Source of the DNA: an uncultured Actinomycetes bacterium
Lineage (GTDB): Bacteria; Actinomycetota; Thermoleophilia; Solirubrobacterales; 70-9
Assembly: GCA_946479725.1 (NCBI GenBank)
Contig: CAMLHB010000015.1
Coordinates: 1 to 23,578 of the forward strand
Reading direction: 5' to 3'
Length of the DNA stretch: 23,578 bases
The position numbers and the translations under genes were made by a program. Shown piece after piece: positions 1 to 7,353 of the stretch. Positions within the stretch are counted from its first letter, which is position 1; the number at the start of each line of letters is the position of its first letter. The notes under the pieces were generated by a model that was not told the origin of the DNA, did no database searches, and saw only the letters and a program-made list of their open reading frames with translations.

Positions 1-1
1 C

Positions 2-700
2 CTCAACGGGCTCAACCTCGGGCTGCCGGAGGACCAAGTCTCGATGGTGCTGGGCCCCTCGGGCACCGGCAAGAGCGTGCTGATCAAGCACATCGTCGGC
101 CTGCTGTACCCGGACTCGGGCGACGTCCTCGTGCACGGCGAGTCGATCCCGAACATGACCGACGACGAACTCTTCGACGTGCGGAAAAAGTTCGGCCTGC
201 TGTTCCAGGACGGGGCGCTGTTCGGCTCGATGAACATCTACGACAACGTCGCCTTCCCGCTGCGGCAGCACACCGACAAAGGCGAGGAGGAGATCGGCGA
301 GATCGTCAACCGCCGCCTCCGCGAGGTCGGCCTCAGCGAGGCGACCTACAAGATGCCGAACGAGCTCTCCGGCGGGATGCGCAAGCGCGCCGGCTTCGCC
401 CGGGCGCTGGTGCTGGAACCGGCGATCGTGATGTTCGACGAGCCCGACTCCGGCCTCGACCCGGTGCGGACGGCGCTGCTCTGCGAGCTGATCCGCGAGG
501 TCCACGCCGAGAACGGCGGCTGTTACCTGGTGATCAGCCACGACCTCGGCACCGCCCGCCGGATCGCCGACTTCATCGCCGTGCTCTGGAGCGGCAAGAT
601 CGTCGAGTCAGGCCCGAAAGAGGAGCTGTTCGACTCCAGCAACCCGTTCGTCAGTCAGTTCCTCAACGCTGACGTCACCGGGCCGCTCTCGATGGACTAA
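2..700 (+). CDS. MlaF/Mce-type ABC transporter ATP-binding protein (5' partial)
   Basis: ATPase subunit of an ABC lipid-transport system of the Mla/Mce (Ttg2A/MlaF) type, expected to sit on the cytoplasmic face of an MlaE-like permease. The frame is open from base 2, so the true start lies upstream; the ATG at 44 falls just before Walker A and cannot be the start. Visible in order: Walker A GPSGTGKS, Q-loop LLFQDGALFGSM, signature LSGGMRKRAGFARAL, Walker B IVMFDEPDSGLDP, and the H-loop VISHDLG. The LSGGMRKR signature and the 'FDEP..GLDP' Walker B are typical of MlaF rather than of sugar or amino-acid importers. The stop at 698-700 lies five bases before the TTG start of the RND transporter, so the two are co-transcribed. 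An MlaE permease and Mce-domain proteins are expected just upstream, outside the window. Assignment to the family is firm; the transported lipid is unknown. Confidence 0.9.
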   Translation, partial: LNGLNLGLPEDQVSMVLGPSGTGKSVLIKHIVGLLYPDSGDVLVHGESIPNMTDDELFDVRKKFGLLFQDGALFGSMNIYDNVAFPLRQHTDKGEEEIGEIVNRRLREVGLSEATYKMPNELSGGMRKRAGFARALVLEPAIVMFDEPDSGLDPVRTALLCELIREVHAENGGCYLVISHDLGTARRIADFIAVLWSGKIVESGPKEELFDSSNPFVSQFLNADVTGPLSMD

Positions 701-705
701 TCGCA

Positions 706-3122
706 TTGGACGCTGCATCCTGGTTCGGGCGCGTCGCGGCGTGGGCGACCCGGCACGCCCGCCAAGTCCTCGCCGTCAGCGTCGCACTTGCGGTCGTGGC
801 GGCGAGGGTGTCGACGCCGGTTCGGCAACCGCGAAGGCGACCCGGCAGGTCCACGAGGCCTTCGGCGAAGAACCGATCGTCGTCCTCGTCAAGGGCGAAC
901 TGCCGGAACTGCTGCTCGGCGAAGACCTCTTCCGGCTGTTGCGGCTGGAGGGCTGTCTGGCCGGCAAGGTGCCGAAGGGGAGCGATCCGATCCCCGGTCC
1001 CTGCGCCGAACTGGCGGAAACGGAAGCGGTCGAATTCCTCACCGGGCCGGCGACCTTCCTCAACGAGTCGGTGGTCCAGATCGACAATCAGCTGCAGCGG
1101 CTGGCCGAACACGTGCCCGCCGACCGCTTCCGCGAATACCTGCTCGCGGTGGCGACCAGATACGGGATCACCAGCGCCCCCAGCATCACCAACGAAGACT
1201 TCGTCGCCACCGTCGTCTTCGACCTCGCCCGTCCCCGCGGGACGCCGAAGGCTCGCCTTTCCTACCTCTTTCCCAACGCCCGCTCGGCGCAGATCGTGAT
1301 CCGCCTGAAGCCGGATCTGAGCGAAGCCGAACGGCGGCGGGCGATCGGGCTGATCGAAGCCGCGGTCGCGGACACGACCCCGCGCAAGGCCTGCGCCCAG
1401 AACAAGCAGCCGGCCCCCTGCTTCGAGCTGGAAAACGGCAGCTACGTCGTCTCCGGAGCCCCGGTCGTGATCGACGGCGTCTCGCGGGCGCTGAAGGACG
1501 CCCTACTCGTCCTCTTCGCGCTCGCGGTGGCGGTGATGGCCTTCGTCCTCCTGCTCGTCTTCCGCTCCCGCTGGCCGCTGCTGCCGCTGGCGATCGCCCT
1601 GATGGCGGTCGCGATCACCTTCGGCTTGCTGGCGCTGGTCGGTGGGTCGCTGACGATGGCCTCGATAGCCGCCCTCCCGATCCTGGTCGGCCTGGCGGTT
1701 GACTACGCGATCCAGCTGCAAGCCCGGATCGCCGAATCCGAGTCGATTCAGCAAGGGGCATCTAAGGGAGGGCCCACCATCGCTGCAGCCTGCGCAGCGA
1801 CCATCGCCGGCTTCCTGGCGCTGCAGCTCTCGCCGATTCCGATGGTCCGAGGCTTCGCCTGGTTCCTGATCGTCGGCGTCGCCGTTGCTTTTGTTCTCGC
1901 CTTCACCGTCGGACCCGCCGCACAAACGCTCCTCGGGCGGGTGGCGCGGGCGCAGGGGACCCCGAGCATCCAGCGCAGGGGTCCCCTAACAGCCCGTGAC
2001 AGGACCCGCCCGCCAGAACGCTTCTTGTCTCTAGCCCTTGCCAACCCGACCGCGGTCCTCGCCCTCGGAATCGGGCTGGCGATCATGGGCTGGGCCGCCG
2101 GAACCCAGGTCAACACGGTTACCGACATCCGCGAGCTGGCGCCGCAGAACGTCAAGGCGGTGGAAGGGCTGAACGAGCTGCAGGACACGACTGGGGTGTC
2201 CGGAGAGTTGGACGTCAGCATCACCGCCCCTGATCTCACCGACCCGGAAACGGTCGAGTGGATGGCCGGCTTCAAGAAACGGGTGCTGGAAGCGAATGGC
2301 TTCAGCGGCGAAAGCCCGAGTTGCCTGGACGCCGAGATCTGTCCCGGGCCGGCGCTGTCGGATTTCTTGATGCGCGGCGGGGAAACGCCGACCGCGAGAC
2401 GGATCGACGCGACGTTGTCGGCGCTCTCTCCCTACGCGCTGCGGCAGGTGGCGCCGGTCGATCCGAAGACCGGCGAAGTCGGCCACCAGGCGCTTATCTC
2501 CTTCGGGATCCGGGCGCAGTCGCTGGAGGATCAGCAGAAGCTGGTCGAACGGGTGCGCGATTCGATCGGGGATCCTCCCGAGGGCGTCGACGTGCAGCTG
2601 GCCGGTCTCTCGGTAATCGCCGCCGAATCCGCCTCCGACCTCTCCAGCAGCAGGTACTGGCTGACGTTGGCCGGACTCGTTGCTGTTGGGCTGGCGCTGC
2701 TGCTGATCTACCGTTCCTGGCGGCGGGCGCTGGTGCCGCTGGTGCCGACCGTGCTCGCCACCGGCTGGGCGTCGCTGCTGCTCTGGGCCACCGGGATCCC
2801 GCTCAACCCGATGTCGGCGGCGCTGGGGGCGCTGACGATCGCGATCGCGACCGAGTTCGGCGTCCTGCTGTGCGGGCGCTTCCACGAGGAGCGGCGCGGG
2901 GGGATCGGCACCGAGGAGGCGCTGCGGCGCGCCTACTCGCGCACCGGCGCCGCCGTCCTCGCTTCCGGGGTGACCGCCGTCGCCGGCTTCGCCGTCCTGA
3001 TCGCCAGCGACGTGCAGATGCTGCGGGACTTCGGCCTGGTCACGGTCGTCGACCTCGCCGCCGCGTTGATCGGGGTGCTCCTGGTCCTGCCGGCGACGCT
3101 GCTTCTGCTGGAGCGGCGATGA
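706..3122 (+). CDS. MMPL/RND (HAE3-like) transporter, apparently frameshifted near the N-terminus
   Basis: Large RND-superfamily membrane transporter of the MMPL/hydrophobe-amphiphile efflux-3 type, likely exporting or moving lipids or hydrophobic compounds. The coding signal is split. A TTG start at 706 gives MDAASWFGRVAAWATRHARQ and a hydrophobic first helix (to about 804). The rest (VDAGSATAKATRQVHEAFGEEP onward, from about 810) is in another frame that stays open to the TGA at 3120-3122. Two RND repeats follow: porter domain, helix clusters near 1490-1940 with GLAVDYAIQLQAR, a second porter domain, and helices from about 2650 with IAIATEFGVLL in the matching place. Joining TM1 to the body needs a one-base frame change at 805-810, and a linker between TM1 and the porter domain seems missing. 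This could be a real small deletion (pseudogene), an assembly error, or a body starting from a later codon. It follows the ATPase by 5 bp and overlaps the next gene (ATGA). Confidence 0.8.
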
Positions 3123-3778
3123 GGGACCGCTACTCGATCCTCGTCGGGCTGATCTTCCTGGCGATCATCGTCGTCGCCACCGTCAACACGATCGAGGGCG
3201 GCGGACCGGGCAAGACGCTCGGCCTCGACCAGCTGCCGCCGCGCTGGCCGCTGCCCGAGTTCGCCGTCCCCGCCGCCGCCGGCAGGCTCGAAGGCGACGC
3301 CAACGTCGCCCAGGACGACTGCGAAAGCTCGGCGATCCCCTGTCCCGAGGGCTCGCGGCGGACCGCCGCCTGCCGGATCGACACCGCCGAATCGATCCGC
3401 GTCTGCGACCTCTTCGACCGGCCCCTGGTGATCTCGTTCTGGTTCAGCAAGGGCGACGGCTGCGTCGCCCAGCAGGACCTGGTCGAGCGGGTCTTTCGGC
3501 GCTACCGTGGGCGGGTGGGTTTCCTCTCGCTGGACATCCGCGACGACCGCGACACGCTGCGCGAACTGATCGACGAGCGCGGCTGGACGATGCCGGTCGG
3601 ATACGACCGCGACGGTGCCGTCGGCAGCCTCTACGGCATCGGCGGCTGCCCCACTTTCGCCTACGTCTACCCCGGCGGAACCCTGCAGGACGCCAGCATC
3701 GGCGAACTCAGCGTCGCCCAGCTCGACCACCGGGTCGACCGCCTGCTGGCCGCCACGGCGGCGGCGGAAGGGAGCTGA
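3119..3778 (+). CDS. Membrane-anchored thioredoxin-fold (TlpA/AhpC-like) protein
   Basis: A 219-residue protein with an N-terminal membrane anchor (residues about 5-23, YSILVGLIFLAIIVVATVN) and a thioredoxin-like domain outside the membrane. The fold is suggested by RPLVISFWFSKGDGC (beta strand plus active-site loop), VGFLSLDIRDDRDTLREL, and the cis-Pro region GIGGCPTFAYVYPGG. The usual CxxC is not intact: the loop reads GDGCVAQQ, with one cysteine. Four further cysteines lie in the segment before the domain (DDCESSAIPCPEGSRRTAACRIDTAESIRVC). The ATG at 3119 overlaps the TGA of the transporter (ATGA) and has GGAG five bases upstream, so translation is probably coupled. A single active-site cysteine argues for a peroxiredoxin-like or non-catalytic role rather than a classical disulfide reductase. 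The partner is unknown; linkage suggests the adjacent transporter. Confidence 0.8.
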   Translation: MRDRYSILVGLIFLAIIVVATVNTIEGGGPGKTLGLDQLPPRWPLPEFAVPAAAGRLEGDANVAQDDCESSAIPCPEGSRRTAACRIDTAESIRVCDLFDRPLVISFWFSKGDGCVAQQDLVERVFRRYRGRVGFLSLDIRDDRDTLRELIDERGWTMPVGYDRDGAVGSLYGIGGCPTFAYVYPGGTLQDASIGELSVAQLDHRVDRLLAATAAAEGS

Positions 3779-3779
3779 G

Positions 3780-4451
3780 TTGAGCGCCGACCCCACCAGC
3801 CATCGGATGGGGTGGGTGCCGGCGCCGCAGCAGGGGTGGGTGGCGCCCCACATCGGCTCCGAGTTCCCCGGCCTCGGGATCGCCTGGGTCGAGGTCGACG
3901 CCAAGCCGGGCAAGAGCCCCGAGCCGGTGCTGCGGCGGCTGCGCGACCTCTCCGACCGCACCTACGGCTCGCAGGCGATCCGGCTGCGCGAACGGCCGAT
4001 TCCCTGGGCCTACCGCGTCTTCTTCCGCCAGATCGGGCTCGACCCCGACCGCACCCGCACCCCGGTCGAGCAGCTGACGCTCGACCGCCTCCACGACGGT
4101 GGCTTCCGCAGCCACGGGATGCCGCGGGACGCGCTTGACATCGCGATCGTCGAGACCGGGGTGGCGCTGCGCGCCTTCGACGCCGAGGCCGTCGCCGGGC
4201 GCCTCTGCATCCGCGACACCGCCCCCGGCGAGTCGCTCGCCGGGGTGGCGGGGGAGATGGAGAAGGGGACGCTGGCGATCGCCGACGACACGCGCCCGCT
4301 GGCGCTCCTCTTCGGTCCCGCGGCGGAGGACGTGCGGATCGAGAAGGGCAGCCGCCGCATCGTCGTTGTCGCCACCCAGGTCAAGGGCGTGCCGCAGATC
4401 GCCGTCGAGGAGGCGCTGTGGATGGCCGCGTCGACCCTGGAGGCGGCGTGA
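3780..4451 (+). CDS. Stand-alone B3/B4 (tRNA synthetase beta-type) domain protein
   Basis: A 223-residue protein made almost wholly of a B3/B4 domain, the fold found in the beta subunit of phenylalanyl-tRNA synthetase and also as free-standing proteins of unclear function. Supporting segments are FPGLGIAWVEVDAKPGK, YRVFFRQIGLDPDRTRTPVEQLTLDRLHDGG, the central ALDIAIVETGVALRAFDAE and the C-terminal IVVVATQVKGVPQIAVEEALWMAA. The start is the TTG at 3780: GGAG at 3771-3774 gives a five-base spacer, and it follows the previous stop by one base. The family is expected to be cytoplasmic and to bind tRNA or amino-acid-like ligands, but no catalytic function is established. Its place inside a lipid-transport/RND operon is unexplained. 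The domain call is fairly sure, the function is not. Confidence 0.8.
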   Translation: MSADPTSHRMGWVPAPQQGWVAPHIGSEFPGLGIAWVEVDAKPGKSPEPVLRRLRDLSDRTYGSQAIRLRERPIPWAYRVFFRQIGLDPDRTRTPVEQLTLDRLHDGGFRSHGMPRDALDIAIVETGVALRAFDAEAVAGRLCIRDTAPGESLAGVAGEMEKGTLAIADDTRPLALLFGPAAEDVRIEKGSRRIVVVATQVKGVPQIAVEEALWMAASTLEAA

Positions 4452-4960
4452 CTACACTTTCCGGGATGCCTGCGCTACTGAGAGACGAGAGGTTCAATGG
4501 TCTCGACGTCGCCGTCGACGAGCGCGAGGCGCGGCTGCAGCTGCGCCGGCAGATCGCTCGCCTCGAGGCGGAGCTGGCCGGCCTCTTCGGCGAGGCCTTC
4601 GGACACACCGAGGTCCCGCACCGGGTCGAGGCGGTCGCCGCCGTTCCGCGGGTCCTCGACCTCGGCGAGCTGGAGGCGGTCCGCGACCGCCTCGCCGGCC
4701 GCGTCGCCGAGGCCCGCGAAGCGCTGGTCGAGCGGCGGCGGGTCGAGGACGGGAACCGCGAGCTGGTCGAGCGGATGCTCGCCGCCCCGCAGGACTACAA
4801 GTGGGTCCGCGTCTCCCGCCAGGACCTCGGCCTCCCGGGCTGCGGTCACTGGCACTCGCGCCCCCGCCTCGGCCCGATCGGAATGCTGATGGGCTGGTGG
4901 CGGGTCAAGGTCTCCTCCGGATGCCCATTAGCCGGGCGGCTTGCGGCCGTTGAGCGGTAA
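4448..4960 (+). CDS. Conserved hypothetical coiled-coil protein with a Cys/His tail
   Basis: A 170-residue protein of unknown function. Residues about 20-110 are charged, Glu/Arg/Leu-rich and strongly helical (QLRRQIARLEAELAGLF, LEAVRDRLAGRVAEAREALVERRRV), which predicts a coiled coil. The last 50 residues are different: an aromatic, glycine-rich segment containing DYKWVRVSRQDLGLPGCGHW and GMLMGWWRVKVSSGCP, with two Cys and two His that could bind a metal. I chose the GTG at 4448 because it overlaps the preceding TGA (GTGA) and has GGAGG four bases upstream; the ATG at 4466 is the alternative. No signal peptide or membrane helix is visible. It is part of the co-directional cluster and overlaps the next gene by 11-20 bases. 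Confidence 0.7.
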   Translation: MTTLSGMPALLRDERFNGLDVAVDEREARLQLRRQIARLEAELAGLFGEAFGHTEVPHRVEAVAAVPRVLDLGELEAVRDRLAGRVAEAREALVERRRVEDGNRELVERMLAAPQDYKWVRVSRQDLGLPGCGHWHSRPRLGPIGMLMGWWRVKVSSGCPLAGRLAAVER

Positions 4961-5384
4961 GACGAAGGTCAGCCCCCGCAGGCGTGTTGCGAAGCGGGTG
5001 GAGACGCCGGACGAGCGCCCGCCGGCGCCCTGGGGCAATGCGCCGCTGGCCGAGCTGGTGATCCTCGCCGGCATCGTCGCCCTTGCAATCGGGGTGTTCG
5101 GCGGCCATCCAACGGCGATCGGCGTCGGCATCGCCCTGGCCGGGCTCGGCGGCCTCGAGGTGGCGATCCGCGAGCACTTCGCCGGCTACCGCTCCCACAC
5201 GACCCTGCTCGCCGGCGCCGCCTTCGTCCTCGTCACCGGTCTCGTCCTCTACGCCGCCGGCCAGATCCTCCTGGTGGCGCTGATCTGCGGCGCAGTCGCC
5301 TTCGCGGTGGTCTTCTACCTGGCTCGCCGTGCATTCCAGCGCGCTTCCGGTGGCCTCAGCTACCGGATCGGCGGACTTCGGTAA
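4941..5384 (+). CDS. Small hydrophobic membrane protein
   Basis: A 147-residue membrane protein of unknown function. A basic, proline-containing cytoplasmic N-terminus (about 35 residues) is followed by four likely helices: LAELVILAGIVALAIGVFGG, TAIGVGIALAGLGGLEVAI, TTLLAGAAFVLVTGLVLYAA and ILLVALICGAVAFAVVFYLA. It ends in a short basic tail. The start is uncertain: TTG at 4941 and TTG at 4950 are both in frame, with no clear Shine-Dalgarno sequence at either. Both overlap the end of the upstream coiled-coil gene, so translational coupling is likely. It is the last gene of the plus-strand cluster, with a strong hairpin four bases after its stop. No family motif was recognised. Confidence 0.7.
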   Translation: MRPLSGKTKVSPRRRVAKRVETPDERPPAPWGNAPLAELVILAGIVALAIGVFGGHPTAIGVGIALAGLGGLEVAIREHFAGYRSHTTLLAGAAFVLVTGLVLYAAGQILLVALICGAVAFAVVFYLARRAFQRASGGLSYRIGGLR

Positions 5385-5387
5385 AGC

Positions 5388-5414
5388 GCCGCGATCGCCG
5401 AAGGCGACCGCGGC
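5388..5414. terminator. Bidirectional terminator-like hairpin between convergent genes
   Basis: A 12-base stem with one mismatch (A5394 against C5408) and a GAA loop at 5400-5402; arms 5388-5399 and 5403-5414. It sits between the TAA of the membrane protein (5384) and the TGA of the convergent mIHF gene (5421-5423). There is no U-run on either side, so it may act as a stabilising 3' hairpin or a GC-type terminator common in actinobacteria rather than a classical intrinsic terminator. Confidence 0.6.
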
Positions 5415-5420
5415 AACACC

Positions 5421-5789
5421 TCAAACGGCGACCGGCTCCCGGCTGTGCGAGCGGGTGGCAAGCTCGTTGGCGAGAATCCGCCGCTGACGCGAGGTCAGGG
5501 TTCCCAGCTGCTTGTTCTCGTTGAGGGAGAGGGGCATGAGGAACTTCCGCGCCCGCGTCCGTCCCCAACGGCGCTGGCTGGTCAAGAGCTCGGCGATGGT
5601 CATGCTTTCGGTCTCCCACGGGCAGTCGCGAACCACCTCCGCGGCATCCATGTCTCCTCGCGCGATCGCGCGCTTCAGCTCGGCCCGCGCAAGGCGCACC
5701 ATGTTGGCTCTCTCCAGGGCCCTCATGTGCTGCGGTGCCTCGGCTGGGGCTGCGATGGTCGATGGTGGTGCCGTTGAGGCAGCTTCCAC
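5421..5789 (-). CDS. mihF: Integration host factor, actinobacterial type (mIHF)
   Basis: Nucleoid-associated, DNA-bending protein of the actinobacterial mIHF family, unrelated to the IHF/HU of proteobacteria. The 122-residue product has a variable N-terminus (about 22 residues, Ala/Pro-rich). A long helix follows (RALERANMVRLARAELKRAIARGD), then SMTIAELLTSQRRWGRTRARKFL, which aligns with the helix-two-turn-helix DNA-binding region. The end LTSQRRWGRTRARKFLMPLS plus LGTLTSRQRRILANEL matches the family pattern 'GxxRAxKIM...LGxxQRxxL'. The start is the GTG at 5787-5789, because AAGGGAGGAG lies five bases upstream; the in-frame ATG at 5724-5726 would lose only the variable tail. It is a single-gene unit with a long leader. 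In the mIHF family the protein shapes the chromosome and affects many promoters; phage integration was only the first known role. Confidence 0.85.
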   Translation of the reverse strand: MEAASTAPPSTIAAPAEAPQHMRALERANMVRLARAELKRAIARGDMDAAEVVRDCPWETESMTIAELLTSQRRWGRTRARKFLMPLSLNENKQLGTLTSRQRRILANELATRSHSREPVAV

Positions 5790-5849
5790 TGGGACTCCTC
5801 CCTTCAAGGAATCGATTTGCTGGGGTTTGTCGCGTCCGGCCGTGGCAAC

Positions 5850-5872
5850 CCAGGCCACACGAGGGGGCCTGG
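5850..5872 (-). promoter_or_regulatory. Inverted repeat in the mIHF leader
   Basis: Perfect 7-base arms (CCAGGCC at 5850-5856 and GGCCTGG at 5866-5872) around a 9-base loop. A second short repeat, GGTCC/GGACC, lies at 5871-5884. Both would lie in the 5' untranslated part of the mIHF mRNA, 60-95 bases before the start. They may be a leader structure or a binding site. The role is not known. Confidence 0.4.
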
Positions 5873-5933
5873 TCCTACCGGACCGACTCTCTCTTCCCGA
5901 ACGCCCCGCCAGGGTCGTCGCGGCGAGGAGGCC

Positions 5934-5963
5934 AAGCTATGTCTTCGGAGTCGCGGCCGTCAA
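5934..5963 (-). promoter_or_regulatory. Weak promoter candidate for mIHF
   Basis: On the minus strand TTGACG (5958-5963) matches the -35 consensus at five of six positions. An 18-base gap follows, then TAGCTT (5934-5939), which keeps the TANNNT core of a -10 box. Transcription would start near 5927 and leave a leader of about 138 bases. This is pattern matching only. Confidence 0.25.
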
Positions 5964-6027
5964 CCCACCGTCACCAAAGTTCCGTCCGATCCATTCGCTA
6001 AGAGCAACAATTTCGCAACATCTGAGA

Positions 6028-6049
6028 GCTTGTCCAGATCTGGACAAGC
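6028..6049. promoter_or_regulatory. Perfect 22-bp palindrome, candidate operator
   Basis: The 22 bases are identical to their own reverse complement with no spacer, centred on AGATCT (6036-6041); the half site reads GCTTGTCCAGA. Perfect spacer-free symmetry of this length suits a homodimeric regulator better than a terminator, and no U-run follows on either strand. It lies 239 bases upstream of the mIHF start and 48 bases beyond the stop of the synthase, so mIHF is the more likely target. Confidence 0.5.
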
Positions 6050-6057
6050 CCGAAACT

Positions 6058-6071
6058 CCCCCCCGGGGGGG
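6058..6071. repeat. C7G7 homopolymer palindrome
   Basis: Seven C followed directly by seven G, fully self-complementary, nine bases from the 22-bp palindrome. Such blocks form tight hairpins only with a few unpaired bases and are prone to slippage. A functional meaning is not evident. Confidence 0.4.
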
Positions 6072-6096
6072 ATGTCAAATTTTCATGATCAAAAAA

Positions 6097-7353
6097 TTAA
6101 GTGCGCGGTAGGTCCGGGAAGTCCTGGATGACCCGGGCGACCGTCCCCAGGGCGCCGTCCAGATGCTCGCGCTCGTGGGTCGCCATCAGGCTCGTCCGCA
6201 GTAGCGCGCCGCCGGGCGGGACCGCCGGGTGGATGGCGACGTTGGTGTAGACGCCGGCGTCGAAGAGGGCCTTCCAGAGCAGCACCGCCTGCCAGTCGTC
6301 GCCGACCATCACCGGCACCACCGGCGTCGTCGCGACGCTGCCGTCGGGCAGGGTGCCGGGCTCGATCACCTTCAGTCCGAGGTGGCGCAGGCCCTCGCGC
6401 AGGTACTCGGCGTTGGCGAGCAGGCGCTCGAAGAGCTGCGGTCCGTCGGCGCGGATCACCCGCAGCGCCGCCAGCGCGGCGCCGACCGCGGCGGGGACCG
6501 CGGAGGCGCTGAAGACGAAAGAGCGGGAGGCGACGCGCAGGTACTCGATCACGTCGGCCGGGCCGGCGATGAAGCCGCCGCAGGAGGCGAGGCTCTTGGA
6601 GAAGGTCCCCATCCGCAGGTCGACCTCGTCCTCGAGGCCGAAGAGCTCACAGGCGCCGGCGCCGCGGGCGCCGAGGACACCGGCACCGTGGGCCTCGTCG
6701 ACCATCAGGCGGGCCCCGTAGCCCCGGCAGAGCTCGACGATGCGGGGCAGGTCGCAGACGTCGCCCTCCATCGAGAAGACGCCGTCGACGACGACGAGGA
6801 CGCCGCCGCCGTCCTCGGCCGCCCGCTGCAGCATCTTCTCCAGCTTGTCCATGCGGTTGTGGCGGAAGGGCCGCAGCTTGGCGCCGGAGAGGCGGCAGCC
6901 GTCGAGGATCGAGGCGTGGTCGCCCGAGTCGCAGACGACGGTGTCCCCCGGGCCGAGGATGGTGCCGATGCAGCCGACGTTCGACTGGTACCCGGTCGTG
7001 TAGACGATTGCGTCCTCGGTCTGCATCCACTCGGCCAGCTCGCGCTCGAGGTCGAGGTGCAGGGGCGTCGTCCCGTTGAGGAGGCGCGAGCCGGTGACGC
7101 CGGTGCCGTAGGCCTCCAGCGCCTCGCGCGCCCCCGCCTTGACCCGAGGGTCGCCGGTCAGGCCGAGGTAGTTGTTGGACCCGAGCATGATCGTCTCGCG
7201 GCCCTCCATCTCGACCACCGGACCGGCCTCCGAGGTGAGGAGGCGGAAATAGGGGAGGAGGTCATGCTCCTTGGCGGCTTCGAGCTGCTCGAGGCGATCG
7301 TGGCTGCGGGCCTTCTCGAAGACGTCGACGGGCGCCCGGGTGGCTTCGCTCAT
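6097..7353 (-). CDS. Alpha-oxoamine synthase, serine palmitoyltransferase/BioF-like
   Basis: PLP-dependent enzyme (418 residues) of the alpha-oxoamine synthase family, which joins an amino acid to an acyl-thioester with loss of CO2. Visible: GSNNYLGL (58-65), GTGVTGSRLLNGT (83-95), GDHASILDG with the PLP-stacking His146, DEAHGAG with Asp219, and GTFSKSLASCGGF with the PLP lysine Lys253. It also has a late PPGGALLRTSLMATHE segment. The TGSRLLNGT block, the HASI.DGC..S.A...FRHN block and PP..ALLRTSLMA resemble bacterial serine palmitoyltransferases more than biotin BioF or threonine-pathway Kbl. No bio or tdh gene is near. The divergent neighbour is a YghO-like acyltransferase. I infer a sphingoid-base-type product, with BioF/Kbl as alternatives. 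The ATG at 7351-7353 is the only reasonable start; TACACT seven bases upstream suggests a leaderless mRNA. Confidence 0.85.
   Translation of the reverse strand: MSEATRAPVDVFEKARSHDRLEQLEAAKEHDLLPYFRLLTSEAGPVVEMEGRETIMLGSNNYLGLTGDPRVKAGAREALEAYGTGVTGSRLLNGTTPLHLDLERELAEWMQTEDAIVYTTGYQSNVGCIGTILGPGDTVVCDSGDHASILDGCRLSGAKLRPFRHNRMDKLEKMLQRAAEDGGGVLVVVDGVFSMEGDVCDLPRIVELCRGYGARLMVDEAHGAGVLGARGAGACELFGLEDEVDLRMGTFSKSLASCGGFIAGPADVIEYLRVASRSFVFSASAVPAAVGAALAALRVIRADGPQLFERLLANAEYLREGLRHLGLKVIEPGTLPDGSVATTPVVPVMVGDDWQAVLLWKALFDAGVYTNVAIHPAVPPGGALLRTSLMATHEREHLDGALGTVARVIQDFPDLPRT

Larger units (their letters stand above)
5790..6096. other. 307-bp non-coding region upstream of mIHF
   Basis: No convincing coding frame. 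On the minus strand it is the promoter and leader region of mIHF, and its far end directly follows the stop of the synthase gene. It holds a strong ribosome binding site (AAGGGAGGAG at 5795-5804), a leader inverted repeat, a weak promoter candidate, a perfect 22-bp palindrome, a C7G7 block and an AT-rich patch (6072-6099), each listed separately where it can be supported. The AT-rich patch gives a T6 tract right after the synthase stop on the minus strand, but no stem precedes it. Confidence 0.6.

Noticed and set aside
741..809. N-terminal peptide of the RND gene if started at 741 in the same frame as the body
   Set aside because: It reads as Arg/Pro-rich out-of-frame sequence without a hydrophobic helix, while the 706 frame gives the expected first helix.
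6072..6099. AT-rich patch after the synthase stop as an intrinsic terminator
   Set aside because: A T6 tract is present on the minus strand, but no stable GC stem precedes it; the nearby C7G7 block lies beyond it in the wrong order.
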